From Micavibrio aeruginosavorus (GTDB lineage: Bacteria > Pseudomonadota > Alphaproteobacteria > Micavibrionales > Micavibrionaceae), in NCBI GenBank assembly GCA_016432265.1, contig CP066681.1, forward strand, positions 1,576,342 through 1,640,341: DNA of 64,000 nt. Direction: 5' to 3'. This document shows, in pieces, positions 53,874-62,969 of the stretch; the first letter of the stretch is position 1; the number at the start of each line of letters is the position of its first letter. The notes beneath the pieces are model-generated. The model worked only from the letters and a program-made list of their open reading frames with translations, searched no databases and was not told the DNA's origin. The position numbers and the translations under genes were made by a program.

Positions 53874-54263
53874 CTATGGATAAAAATTGCCAATAATCAT
53901 AGCGATCACAATATAAAAGACCGCGACTATCGGAATAAGGACTATAAAAAGTAAAAGAATTAGCCATTTTTGCTTACTTGTTTGGAGAGGCAACTTAGAA
54001 GCCAAAAGCAAGCTGGGGCCAAAGAAGTAAAAGAAGATTGCAATATTATTTGCGACTTCAGAGAAAGCAAAAATGGGATGAATAAACTTAGAAAATAACG
54101 ACGATCCATTAACTAACGAAACATCAAGAATGCCAACAAGAAAGGGCATTGCTATTATTAATAAATAAATTTGACGTGACGTTAATTGTTTATCCAAACT
54201 ATTCTCCCCATGTAAACCGACAATATGGTACCCTACAACCCTTGATAGTACAAGAGCGTGCAT
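53874..54263 (-). CDS. Small membrane protein B of the paired module
   Basis: 129 residues with three to four hydrophobic helices (IYLLIIAMPFLVGILD, NIAIFFYFFGPSLLLA, KWLILLLFIVLIPIVAVFYI). It starts inside the last codons of the upstream gene (31-nt overlap), which implies coupled translation. It resembles membrane protein A (54849) in layout and scattered residues: PFL..LD near the first helix, a shared S-F...I.P.F..SE patch, then PS.LL, ending in YP. An immunity-like role is conceivable. AT-rich. Family not recognised. Confidence 0.6.
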   Translation of the reverse strand: MHALVLSRVVGYHIVGLHGENSLDKQLTSRQIYLLIIAMPFLVGILDVSLVNGSSLFSKFIHPIFAFSEVANNIAIFFYFFGPSLLLASKLPLQTSKQKWLILLLFIVLIPIVAVFYIVIAMIIGNFYP

Positions 54264-54817
54264 ATAAGATTTTCGGCGGAACTTAATAATTCATCAGATC
54301 CAACAAAATCTGCTGTAAAGAGACCGCTTGGCTTGTTCAAATCAAGGTCGAGACCAACAGCAGATAAAATTGAAGCTATTACCGAATTTGAGTTAGGACC
54401 AAAAATCTCATACTCAAAATCCGTTACAAGACGACCATCTGGGTCTGTAGCTGGATCATTATCAATGCCGATTAGAGATTCAGCAAATCCAACCATTGCA
54501 TTCCATGTCGCTGCAATAGAGCCATAAATAGGTGAAGCGCTGATAAGCGTATAGTTTCTGCTTGCTACAGTGGCATCATTAATACCATCATAATCTGTGT
54601 CCAAAGTATCTCTGGAATTTGTATTATCAAACTCTACTTCAATGACTATAGAACCACCGAGACCCGGCTCACCCTCAAATGCCGGATTAAAGGGATGGCC
54701 ACTTAGTATTCTTTGACCAGCAAGAGTTTCAGGATCACCATCAGGATCGTAAATTATATAGCTATGAAATTCTATTCCCCAGGCACCGCGATTAGCTATA
54801 AATATAGACGCAGACAT
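54233..54817 (-). CDS. Acidic secreted-type protein 2 of the paired module
   Basis: 194 residues. Begins MSASIFIANRGAWGIEFHSY, and contains YIIYDPDGDPETLAGQRILSG, TLDTDYDGIND and DNDPATDPDGRLV, Asp-rich loops like those of Ca-binding secreted proteins. No classical signal peptide. It has a tandem duplication of its ribosome-site region (54818-54845). It resembles the amino-terminal part of large acidic repeat proteins, which I infer from composition and not a database match. Precedes and overlaps the membrane protein gene 53874 on the minus strand. AT-rich compared with the core chromosome. Confidence 0.6.
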   Translation of the reverse strand: MSASIFIANRGAWGIEFHSYIIYDPDGDPETLAGQRILSGHPFNPAFEGEPGLGGSIVIEVEFDNTNSRDTLDTDYDGINDATVASRNYTLISASPIYGSIAATWNAMVGFAESLIGIDNDPATDPDGRLVTDFEYEIFGPNSNSVIASILSAVGLDLDLNKPSGLFTADFVGSDELLSSAENLICTLLYYQGL

Positions 54818-54845
54818 ACACCCTCCTTAGAACACCCTCCTTAGA
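54818..54845 (-). repeat. Tandem 14-bp repeat duplicating a Shine-Dalgarno
   Basis: ACACCCTCCTTAGA occurs twice back to back; on the minus strand each copy carries TCTAAGGAGGGTGT. The nearer one gives AAGGAGG eight bases before ATG 54817; the other places a second ribosome site between the stop of the upstream membrane gene and the start. Confidence 0.85.
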
Positions 54846-54848
54846 ATT

Positions 54849-55220
54849 TTACGGATAAACATGATACAATGACATTGTAGAAAAAAGAGCCGCTACTAAA
54901 CAAATCGGGAACCACAGAAAAACAAAAGCGCCCAAAATAAAGATTTTGGTACGACTGGAATAAGTAAGAAAATATAAGAGGAGGAAACTAGGAGTCATTA
55001 GATATAAGACCCACAAGCTAGGAATTACGAGGTACATGATCGGCGCATCTGATTCACTAAACAGCGGAGTTATATATTCCTCGAATATGGATTTTTGCTC
55101 CAAAATACTTCTATCGAGCAAAATTATTAGGAAGGGTGCTAATAATGCAAAGAGCATAAGCCGCCAATTTTTTACTGATTTTTTACCAAGAATACTCAAT
55201 CGTTCCCCCATACAAACCAA
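54849..55220 (-). CDS. Small membrane protein A of the paired module
   Basis: 123 residues with three to four helices (RLMLFALLAPFLIILLD, MYLVIPSLWVLYLMTPSFLL, IFILGAFVFLWFPICLVAAL) and a YP ending shared with membrane protein B. Overlaps the upstream lipoprotein gene by 38 nt from ATG 55220; ATG 55211 is the alternative. Both pairs thus show the same soluble-then-membrane order with overlap. Function unknown; an immunity or anchoring role is an inference from layout only. Confidence 0.6.
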   Translation of the reverse strand: MVCMGERLSILGKKSVKNWRLMLFALLAPFLIILLDRSILEQKSIFEEYITPLFSESDAPIMYLVIPSLWVLYLMTPSFLLLYFLTYSSRTKIFILGAFVFLWFPICLVAALFSTMSLYHVYP

Positions 55221-55602
55221 AGTATGCTATGTTGTATGTTGAATCCTTATTTCTATCGAAATTTTGTAACTTTTTACCCCCCTCCGTAAAATTATTAACG
55301 AATCTTTTTGTAGAAGACATAGGGGATTGATATTCATCTCTAGTTATTATCGCCAGAAATGCATCGTCGGGCTTGACCCAAGCCGTCCGCTCTGCCTTTC
55401 CATCCCCATCTACGTCAAAATAAACATTCGACTCTTCGAGGGGCAAAAGTTCTATGCCATCACCATCAAGGTCAACAACAAGAAAAGGCAAGCTAAGATT
55501 ATCGGTTTGAGGCAATTCAGCATTCTGCGCTTTTGTGTCCTTACACGCCGTCAGCGATGCAAGGGCCATGATGGAGGCCGCTATGATTGTTAATGTCTTC
55601 AT
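55183..55602 (-). CDS. Lipoprotein with RTX-associated calcium-loop domain
   Basis: 139 residues. A signal peptide with lipobox (SIMALASLTACKD, cysteine at ~residue 20) precedes PFLVVDLDGDGIELLPLEES, NVYFDVDGDGKAERTAWV and PDDAFLAII. This block is that of C-terminal segments of RTX-type secreted calcium-binding proteins, with DxDxDG loops. The tail after ~95 is unrelated. It may be a free-standing fragment of such a protein. First gene of the four-gene minus-strand run; partner membrane gene overlaps its end. Confidence 0.68.
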   Translation of the reverse strand: MKTLTIIAASIMALASLTACKDTKAQNAELPQTDNLSLPFLVVDLDGDGIELLPLEESNVYFDVDGDGKAERTAWVKPDDAFLAIITRDEYQSPMSSTKRFVNNFTEGGKKLQNFDRNKDSTYNIAYFGLYGGTIEYSW

Positions 55603-56044
55603 TTTATCTTTCCCGATCCCTCATTACAGCGGCTATAACCGTCACACAGCATACAAGCGGGCATTCTTAACCTCAAGTGACCGTTTGCGTTTTCCTGACA
55701 CGTATAACTCTTGATTGCGGTCAAGAAGACTCGCCGATTGAGTAAAAATCAGGCCTCAGTCTGATTGCAATCAATCGTCACAACAGCAGCCCGACAATTT
55801 TAACTATCCTGTTTCGTAGTTGTCGTTGTTGCGGTAGATGATATTCCCCGTAACCCCGGTGCTTTCACCGTTCCTTGTGAACGTCCCGGTCGCGCTGATC
55901 GCGTATTCCCTTCAGGTGGTGATTGGAGAAGCACCCGCATACGTTCCTGATGGTTTATAACTTCGCCAGGCGGCACAAGCATTATTTAGTATGAGAAACA
56001 AAATACCATTGCGTGGTATGGGGAGGGTGTGGGACACTGAAAAT
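55603..56044. other. Gap with a frameshifted remnant
   Basis: No intact gene is evident. The interval holds the upstream region of the lipoprotein gene and the 55804-55950 remnant. A GC-rich stretch leads into the beta-propeller gene, which starts within a longer frame opening at 55991. Confidence 0.4.
55804..55970 (-). pseudogene. Frameshifted fragment of an unrecognised protein
   Basis: On the minus strand YKPSGTYAGASPITT is followed by TGA; in the next frame EYAISATGTFTRNGEST then GVTGNIIYRNNDNYETG run to a TAG at 55804-55806. Reading through a +1/-1 shift near 55915 gives one continuous beta-rich, Thr/Gly/Asn-rich sequence. Likely the C-terminal end of a lost surface-type protein. Confidence 0.35.
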
Positions 56045-57145
56045 ATGAAGCGTTTTCTCAGGATTCTCTCCGTCCTCGTCCTCGCTGTGCTGCTTTCCGG
56101 TATGTCGAAAGTAAGCCCCGAGATCATGGCGCTCAAGAAAAAGGGTGACCGCGTCGTGGCAGGTATCGAACGGCTGATCGAGCAGAACCACAACCCTGCC
56201 GAAGTCGTGGCTCTGGCACAGCATGTGCCGAAACTGGTGGAGACAGGCAGGATGGACGAGGCGAATGAAACGGTCGACGCGGCACTGGCACTGATCGAAC
56301 AAATCGAAGCGCAGGGAGAGGTTGTCGCGCCGGAGCCGCCGGACGACAGCTACGGCCCCGCCGAAATGGTCGAGATAGAGGGCTATGACGGCCATATCAT
56401 GGAGCCATTCCTGACGACCGACGGAAAATATCTTCTCTTTAATAACGAGAATTATCCAGAGGCAGATACAGACTTGCATATCGCCGAACGGACAGGGACG
56501 TTGTCATTCAAATATCTCGGTAAGCTGAAGGGCGCGAATACAAGAGCCTTGGACGGCGCGCCCAGCATGGATAGCGCGGGCAATGTCTATTTCACCACCA
56601 CGCGCGCCTATGGTGATAAGCTGGATACGATTTACACGGGCGTGTTTGACGGCAAGAGGCTGAAGAACGTGCGCGTCGCGCCAGGGCACATTTCGCCGGA
56701 TCGGCTGTGGGATATTAATATGGATGTGAGCATCAGCCCTGACGGCCGCGACATGTATATCTCCCGCGCAACGTTCATGGAGAAAGGGCATGTGCCCATC
56801 AAATCTGATATCATGCTTGCCCATGCGGGGCCATCGGGTTTTGAGATCGACCCGCACGGCACAGAGATCATGAAGAACCAGAACACAGAAGCACTCGAAT
56901 ACGCGCCTGCGATTACGGGGGACGGGTTGACGCTCTTCTATACACGTGCGGCGGAGGGCATGACCGGTCTGCGCATTCTCGTAGCCACGCGGGCCGATAA
57001 AAACGCGGTTTTCGATACGCCGAAGGTCATCCCGACCATCACCGGCTTCGTCGAGGCGCCGACCTTCTCGCCGGACGCCAGCGAATTGTTCTTCCACAAG
57101 AAAAAAGCCGGGAAATTCCGCGTTTTCCGCGTCGCGCGGAAATAA
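56045..57145 (+). CDS. PD40 beta-propeller exported protein
   Basis: 366 residues from ATG 56045 (frame opens at 55991). Signal peptide FLRILSVLVLAVLLSGMS. A helical segment (IMALKKKGDRVVAGIERLI to ~95) precedes a WD40-like propeller with PD40-type blades: HIMEPFLTTDGKYLLF, PSMDSAGNVYFTT, SISPDGRDMYISR, APAITGDGLTLFYT, APTFSPDASELFFHKK. Resembles TolB-like periplasmic or surface propellers; ligand unknown. GC-rich, unlike the segment to its left. Confidence 0.8.
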   Translation: MKRFLRILSVLVLAVLLSGMSKVSPEIMALKKKGDRVVAGIERLIEQNHNPAEVVALAQHVPKLVETGRMDEANETVDAALALIEQIEAQGEVVAPEPPDDSYGPAEMVEIEGYDGHIMEPFLTTDGKYLLFNNENYPEADTDLHIAERTGTLSFKYLGKLKGANTRALDGAPSMDSAGNVYFTTTRAYGDKLDTIYTGVFDGKRLKNVRVAPGHISPDRLWDINMDVSISPDGRDMYISRATFMEKGHVPIKSDIMLAHAGPSGFEIDPHGTEIMKNQNTEALEYAPAITGDGLTLFYTRAAEGMTGLRILVATRADKNAVFDTPKVIPTITGFVEAPTFSPDASELFFHKKKAGKFRVFRVARK

Positions 57146-57196
57146 TTGAGGGGGTGTCCCACTTCCGGCAGAAAGAATAAGGCCGCTATTATACGG

Positions 57197-57673
57197 CTAT
57201 TGTATATAACCGTCGCATTTTCCCAGGATTCGTACCAGCTCATCAAACAAGCTTTCCTCCGATGTTCCTGTCCCATTCTGATTTTGGGAGATAACTCTTT
57301 CGGAGGCCTGTTCAATCCCTTCGATCAGAGCCTTTCTTGTAAACGGCTTGGCCAACGTATAATCTGAGTACAGGCTCGCTAATCCCACATAATCGTCGAT
57401 TGCGTTTTCTACCCCGCCCGTTATAGCCAGGACAGGGATATCATCTCTTACAGCTCTTATCTGCTTTATCAATTTCGTTCCATCCTGACCGGGCATGACA
57501 ATATCGGTAATAATCAGGCCAATATCACCATGCTTGCAGAACTGACGTAAGGCGTCGTCAGCAGAAAAGGCGTGCAGGATTTCATAGTTTCCGTTACTAA
57601 GAGCAACTGAAATCAGTTCGTGAATGAGTTGATCGTCGTCTACAACCAATACGCGCATTTTTACCTTTGACAC
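57197..57673 (-). CDS. Single-domain response regulator
   Basis: 158 residues. Receiver domain with VVDDDQ at the pocket, phosphoacceptor Asp57 in IITDIVMPGQDG, Thr in LAITGGVEN and Lys109 in TLAKPFTR. No output domain; a ~30-residue Glu-containing tail follows. Downstream of the hybrid kinase gene (110-nt gap) on the same strand, so it is a candidate phosphoacceptor of its HPt domain. ATG at codon 6 is an alternative start. Confidence 0.88.
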   Translation of the reverse strand: MSKVKMRVLVVDDDQLIHELISVALSNGNYEILHAFSADDALRQFCKHGDIGLIITDIVMPGQDGTKLIKQIRAVRDDIPVLAITGGVENAIDDYVGLASLYSDYTLAKPFTRKALIEGIEQASERVISQNQNGTGTSEESLFDELVRILGKCDGYIQ

Positions 57674-57784
57674 TAAAAATTTGACCGGCTCTATTCTTTT
57701 TAAAAGTCTATCTTCTCATTTTATATGGAAAATATTGACGTATGATTAAATTTGGCTCCTCAAAACTCTCCCATAATTAGGAAA

Positions 57785-60724
57785 CTATACCCATCTCGAT
57801 TCAAAAAAGCGGGAAATCCCCTCAAGACTGGCTGTAATATCAGCTACAAGGCTCTTTTTCTTATCCATGCTCCCCAAATTTTCTGCTTCGGCGGCCGCGC
57901 ACATCTGCGCCAACCCATTCGCCCCTATTTGAGACGCCGACCCCTTGAGCTTGTGAGATGCCATCTTCCAGTCCTCGTTGGAGGCCCTTCCCTGAATATG
58001 CTCTTCCAAGGTCTGCAAGCTGCTCCTGCCAACGTTCAGAAAGACATCCACCAGCATTTTCTCCTGCTCCATATCCCCATCCGTAAACAGCAAAAGGCGA
58101 GACATATCAACCACGCTGACGGCCTCTTCCTGAACTTGCTCCCCGGCGGCGGCACAAGAACTTTTCTGTTCTGAAGACGTATCGGCAACCCATTGCTTAA
58201 TCACGCTATAGAGCTTCTCAGGAACAACTGGCTTGCTTATGTAATCGTCCATGCCCGCCTTCATGCACATGTCACGATCCTTTTCCATCGCATGCGCCGT
58301 CATCGCAATAATCGGCGTCCTTTTATTGCCGGATTTCAGTTCAAGGCTTCTGATATTCTGCGAAGCTTCAAACCCATCCATCTCCGGCATCTGGCAATCC
58401 ATCAGAATGAGATCGTAAGAGCCCTCTACCTCATTCACACACTGCAAGGCCTGCACACCGTTCTCGGCCTTGTCTATATCCTTGAATCCTATTTTCCTCA
58501 GAAGCTTCTCCGCAAACATTATATTGACCGGATGGTCGTCAACCAGCAGAACCTTTTTCGTCATGAAAATATTTTCCGTTTGTTGCTCCTGCAGGGGCAA
58601 CCGGTTCTTCTTATTAAAGGCAACTTCCTCCGCCGCAGCTTTCAAGGGTAGAACAACAGTGAACGTCGTCCCTTCTCCAACAACGCTTTTGAAAGAAATA
58701 TCCCCCCCCATCATTTCAACCAGATTCTTCGAAATGGCAAGGCCCAGGCCTGTGCCACCAAACTTCCTGCTGGTGGAGGAATCGGCTTGCGAAAATTTCT
58801 GGAACAGTAATCCGTGAGCGTTCTCAGGAATGCCAATGCCGGTATCCGCTATCCGGAAGACCGCTGTCACAAAATCAGGCTGCTTGCCTTTCTCCACAAG
58901 AACCTCAAGTGTTACATGCCCCTTCTCTGTGAACTTTACGGCATTGCCAATCAGGTTAGTTATAATCTGCCCTATTCTTGTGGGATCTCCTATAAGGCTC
59001 GAAGAAGCCATATCAGTGTATTTGAAATTCAAAACTATACGCTTACGGCTGGCGATGGGGGACATAAGGTTAACAACATGCTGCATGCTTTCCCTGAGGT
59101 TAAACGGCATTTCCTCAAGAATAAGCTCCCCGGCTTCTATTTTTGAGAAATCAAGAATATCGTTTAACAGCAACAGGAGAGAATCTCCTGACATCAATAC
59201 CGCATCCACATATTTTTTTTGCTCGTCATCCAGCGGCGTATCCAGCAATAACGATGTCAATCCTATAATGCCGTTCATAGGGGTGCGCAATTCATGACTT
59301 ATATTCGCCAGAAAATCGGATTTGGCCAAATTGGCTTTCTCCGCATCTTTCTTTGATTCCACCAGTTCGCGCGTGCGCGTATTGTACCACTTGGATATTT
59401 GCCCTATTTCATTTGGACTGTTTTCATCCAGATAGACAATTTCCTCACCCGCAGAAGAGTTCGCCCTGAGTTTTCTAATGATGCTATTCAGCGGCGCAAC
59501 CACTATCCTCTGAACCGAAATAAAGAACCCCATAAGGACTATAGCAAGCGCAAAAAGCGTTATGACAGTAATCTTCAGAAACATCTTATCCGCATATCTT
59601 GCGATAACTGTTTCCGGGGTAACAAGCACAACTCTCCAATCCATATGAGGCAGCACAAAGATGCTTGCGTAGGAGGGCTCTCCGAGGATTATATCATTAG
59701 GAATCTTGACATGGTGTGGCTGAATAACTTCGCCGCTATACATAACGCTCTCATTTTTCCGGATGACGAACCTCGCAATTTTTTCTGCCTCCGCAGAATC
59801 TATCTGATAACTGTCCTCATCTACCTTGCGGGAAACATCTGCTATATATGAGTCACTCGTTCCATCATCAACACCTGCCTTTTGAAGCACCGTGTAGGCC
59901 TGCACTTCATGCGCCAGGTCGGCAAAGACGCTGTTCCGCTTCGTCAACGCGTTAATATCGATATACTCTCTTTTTTCAATTTCAGTTTTTCCCTCTTCCC
60001 CCAGTTGCACCATCTTTTGGGAAGGGAAGGAAATGAATTTGTCATTCCTGTCTATAATGAACGCATACCCCCCTATTGTCTTCATACCCTCTTGCAACAG
60101 GTCGGCGATGCCTTCAAGCTTGAGGTCAATTGTTGACACTCCTATGAATTTTTCCTCCTCCTTCATAGCGATAGTGCAGGTGATCATGGGCTGGAAAGAG
60201 TATGGATCCACATACGATCTTGACCAGTAGCACCCGCGGTTACTCATATACCGAGAAGGAACGTACCACTCTTCATGATGATACCCGTTACCCTTAGGGT
60301 CGTTGTAATCATCATAGTATTCAAGAACCCCCTCATTATTCCTGCCCCAAAAGAAACTTCTGCGCTCAACCCCTGAAGAAAACCAATCCGGCTCCGGCCA
60401 TATACCACCGCCGGCAATGACATTTGCAGCCAGATCAAGGTTAATAATTGCCGGAATATGACTTTTGAAGACACTCTCGTCTTTCGGCATTATCAGGCCT
60501 AGTTTGGCAATATTCGTAGCCAATGTCTCCGCTATAATCAGGCGGTTGTTCAAGTGCTTAATGAATCGGTTCCCGGTTAGGGCATGTTCTTCCAGAGCTT
60601 TCTCTTCCAGAAAATTCAGAACGTATTGCCTTTGAATAAAGATAATGGCAAAGCTCAGCATAAAACACGTCAAAACGAACATAAGCGTTAGCTGAATTGA
60701 AATGTTTTTCTTCATAAACATCAA
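57785..60724 (-). CDS. dCache hybrid histidine kinase with receiver and HPt domains
   Basis: 979 residues. Transmembrane helix ~10-32, dCache-type periplasmic sensor ~40-375 (GNGYHHEEWYVPSRYMSNRG, FIGVSTIDLKLEGIADLL), second helix ~385-405, HAMP ~405-460, HisKA with His477 (ISHELRTPMNG), HATPase with N594 (ITNLIGNAVKF), DTGIGIP and GGTGLGL, receiver with Asp776 (LILMDCQMPEMDG), and a C-terminal HPt with His924 (ASHKLKGSA). So it contains a complete phosphorelay in one chain. The ligand is unknown. Neighbours are two receiver-only genes and two degenerate GGDEF/EAL-like genes. Confidence 0.92.
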   Translation of the reverse strand: MMFMKKNISIQLTLMFVLTCFMLSFAIIFIQRQYVLNFLEEKALEEHALTGNRFIKHLNNRLIIAETLATNIAKLGLIMPKDESVFKSHIPAIINLDLAANVIAGGGIWPEPDWFSSGVERRSFFWGRNNEGVLEYYDDYNDPKGNGYHHEEWYVPSRYMSNRGCYWSRSYVDPYSFQPMITCTIAMKEEEKFIGVSTIDLKLEGIADLLQEGMKTIGGYAFIIDRNDKFISFPSQKMVQLGEEGKTEIEKREYIDINALTKRNSVFADLAHEVQAYTVLQKAGVDDGTSDSYIADVSRKVDEDSYQIDSAEAEKIARFVIRKNESVMYSGEVIQPHHVKIPNDIILGEPSYASIFVLPHMDWRVVLVTPETVIARYADKMFLKITVITLFALAIVLMGFFISVQRIVVAPLNSIIRKLRANSSAGEEIVYLDENSPNEIGQISKWYNTRTRELVESKKDAEKANLAKSDFLANISHELRTPMNGIIGLTSLLLDTPLDDEQKKYVDAVLMSGDSLLLLLNDILDFSKIEAGELILEEMPFNLRESMQHVVNLMSPIASRKRIVLNFKYTDMASSSLIGDPTRIGQIITNLIGNAVKFTEKGHVTLEVLVEKGKQPDFVTAVFRIADTGIGIPENAHGLLFQKFSQADSSTSRKFGGTGLGLAISKNLVEMMGGDISFKSVVGEGTTFTVVLPLKAAAEEVAFNKKNRLPLQEQQTENIFMTKKVLLVDDHPVNIMFAEKLLRKIGFKDIDKAENGVQALQCVNEVEGSYDLILMDCQMPEMDGFEASQNIRSLELKSGNKRTPIIAMTAHAMEKDRDMCMKAGMDDYISKPVVPEKLYSVIKQWVADTSSEQKSSCAAAGEQVQEEAVSVVDMSRLLLFTDGDMEQEKMLVDVFLNVGRSSLQTLEEHIQGRASNEDWKMASHKLKGSASQIGANGLAQMCAAAEAENLGSMDKKKSLVADITASLEGISRFFESRWV

Positions 60725-60805
60725 TGAGAGTCCCTTCCAAAACCTGCAAACGGAATACTAATTGCCTATATAGGCCGGCATCCTTGTCACGTCATACGTC
60801 AGTTA

Positions 60806-62254
60806 CTAACCCTGCTTGCTCATCAAAGCTGAAACAATATTTTCGTGCTTGTATTTGTGTATAGCGTCCGGCTTTGCCACGGAATCGTGAACGGCGGGGC
60901 CGCCGATATAATCAAAACCGGCGCAAACGGAAGATGTCGTCAGGCTTAGAGAGGAGACGCCCATAACAAACGTCAGGGGAATCTTATGAGATTTCGCTGT
61001 ATTGCTAAAACCGCCCAGAATACCGATCGCCTGTTTTTCCTCTACATGCTTATCCAATATGACACCTACGCCATCAAGCCCTATAGCCTTCAGTGACTGA
61101 AAATATATGCCTTGCTTCAAAGGCACTTCTGCAAAAAAAAGGCGACTATACTTCTTGATGGCGGGAAGGAACCAATAGGCATCTTTTGCATTCAACTGCT
61201 TCTCCGGCTTCAAGATCAACAACACCAGGAATTGCCTTTGCTGCAAAGGAATACTCTCAAGACACTCCTTATACGATTCATAACTTTCAAAGTTGAATAA
61301 AGTTTCGTAACAAACCGGGCAGACAATCAGAAACTTTCTGCCATCTTCAACCATTAACGCCAACTCGCTCATAACATGCTGAAGAAGCTGAATGTCCGCA
61401 GCAACACGCCCCCCTGAATCCAAGTGGGCATAAACGGATTTATGCCCTTCCAACAAAGTCGCTACACCCCGTGCGTCTTCCGCAAGACACATATACGCAG
61501 TCAGAGCGGCTCGCCTCACATCCCATAACGGCATATAGGAAAATTTGATGTTGGACAGATAGCGCGCCACGTCCTGTTTGGATTGCGGCTTATAGTCATG
61601 AGCCTCGATTTCAACGGCAGCGCCCATAGCCTCATAGTCATCTTCCTGATTCTCTTCAAGTACGGAATTCACAACAGGCTCGGAAGAATCGTCGACATAC
61701 TCCCCCAGGAAATCCGGAAAATCAAATCTGGATAATGTATCGGCAGTTAGCTCACGGACAGCCTTCTTGACCTCAATCTCCCTGAGTTCCTCTTCATCCA
61801 GCAAGAAGAGCCTTCTTCTGACTTCTTCCGCAATAGCATCTGCCTTAGCTTTCCCCTCTTCCAAATTCGCATAAGCAAATATAATGACATATGTGTCATC
61901 AGCATAACGAACGAACAGATCGTTTTTGCCGATATGTTCGATAATTACGTCTTCAACTGTGTCATAAACCACGGCACATAGCCCATCCCACCTTTTCCCC
62001 ATGCGCTTTCTAATTTTCGACAGGCCTATAAGCTGCAACCTACCTGAGGTTAAAATCTCGCTTTTCCTAAATAGCTGATCACAAAGCTCATGAAGAGCCT
62101 TCTTCTTTTCAGGGCTCAGCGATGCCGATCTATAGGAAAATATGTGCGCAGGTGCTGGCGTTTTATTCCTGCCCGGCCACAACAGACGCGCGCGTTCAAG
62201 GTAAGGAAGAATTGAACGCTGGAATTGATCAAAAAAAGCTAACACTATGGACAC
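60806..62254 (-). CDS. Degenerate GGDEF-like plus EAL-like protein
   Basis: 482 residues. Residues ~70-160 resemble a GGDEF fold, but the signature position reads RYADDTYVIIF (116-126) rather than RxGGDEF, so no cyclase activity is expected. An acidic linker (~180-225) leads to an EAL-like region from ~235: FSYMPLWDVRRAALTAYMC, FLIVCPVCYETLF, and GFDYIGGPAVHD at the end. None of the standard EAL catalytic residues is clear. The C-terminal half is paralogous to the 62970 gene. Probably a signal-binding or protein-interaction module rather than an enzyme. Confidence 0.68.
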   Translation of the reverse strand: MSIVLAFFDQFQRSILPYLERARLLWPGRNKTPAPAHIFSYRSASLSPEKKKALHELCDQLFRKSEILTSGRLQLIGLSKIRKRMGKRWDGLCAVVYDTVEDVIIEHIGKNDLFVRYADDTYVIIFAYANLEEGKAKADAIAEEVRRRLFLLDEEELREIEVKKAVRELTADTLSRFDFPDFLGEYVDDSSEPVVNSVLEENQEDDYEAMGAAVEIEAHDYKPQSKQDVARYLSNIKFSYMPLWDVRRAALTAYMCLAEDARGVATLLEGHKSVYAHLDSGGRVAADIQLLQHVMSELALMVEDGRKFLIVCPVCYETLFNFESYESYKECLESIPLQQRQFLVLLILKPEKQLNAKDAYWFLPAIKKYSRLFFAEVPLKQGIYFQSLKAIGLDGVGVILDKHVEEKQAIGILGGFSNTAKSHKIPLTFVMGVSSLSLTTSSVCAGFDYIGGPAVHDSVAKPDAIHKYKHENIVSALMSKQG

Positions 62255-62340
62255 AGCCCTGCAAAAAGAAGCACCGTGAGAAGGTAGGAAAAATCCCCCT
62301 AATCCCCCATCCCAGAAATATACATCTTTTGTTCATGTCC

Positions 62341-62727
62341 TCAGCGCAAAACACCCTTGATGGCGCTCATAAGCTCTTCAGGCTTAAACGGTTTGCTTAA
62401 AACCATGTCGGCCCCGATTTGCTTTGCCAAATTAAGAAAATTCATATTTTGCGTAGCTCCGCCGCCGGACATGGCAATGATCTTAACTTTGGCGTTCTTC
62501 GCCCGAATTTCGGATATTGTTTCCAAGCCTTCCTTATCAGGCATCAGCATATCTGTGATAACTATCTGCGGCGCTTCCTTCCTGAACTGCTCAAGGCCCT
62601 TTACCCCGTTTTCTGCCTCGATGACCGTATAATTCATCTTTTTTAGTATGTTACGGCAGGTCATTCTGATCAACTCGTCGTCATCAATGACAAGAATCTT
62701 GGAAACATGTGTATTCAAAAAAGCCAT
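62341..62727 (-). CDS. Single-domain response regulator
   Basis: 128 residues, pure receiver. VIDDDELIRMTCRN at the pocket, phosphoacceptor Asp59 in IVITDMLMPDKEG, Ser in IIAMSGGG and Lys112 in VLSKPFKPEE. It lies between the two degenerate GGDEF/EAL-like genes on the same strand and could receive phosphate from the 57785 kinase. Confidence 0.9.
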   Translation of the reverse strand: MAFLNTHVSKILVIDDDELIRMTCRNILKKMNYTVIEAENGVKGLEQFRKEAPQIVITDMLMPDKEGLETISEIRAKNAKVKIIAMSGGGATQNMNFLNLAKQIGADMVLSKPFKPEELMSAIKGVLR

Positions 62728-62969
62728 TTTAAACCCTTAACCATAGTTGATCCGGCAATAGCCACGTTTCCAGTAAAGGCTCCTCCTACCCTTACTTTGT
62801 AATTGTAGCTTATAATTGTATTCGATAATTGTATATTCAAAATGTTTATTCTATCTTAGCAAATTAGATAAAATTAATATTTATACACGTTTTATTTTTA
62901 TCCGGCTTCCCTCCTAAGGCTCTGTATTTATGGTAGAAATCTCCTCCTCCACCGATTCCGGGCTGCTAC
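62728..62969. other. AT-rich gap in the signalling cluster
   Basis: 242 nt rich in A and T (62820-62910 especially). No reading frame or clear hairpin. It presumably holds the promoter of the minus-strand receiver gene. Confidence 0.3.

Noticed and set aside
55800-55982. 60-codon minus-strand frame MLVPPGEVIN...
   Set aside because: Out of frame with the more protein-like YKPSGTYAG/EYAISATGTF reading of the same bases; preferred as a frameshifted remnant.
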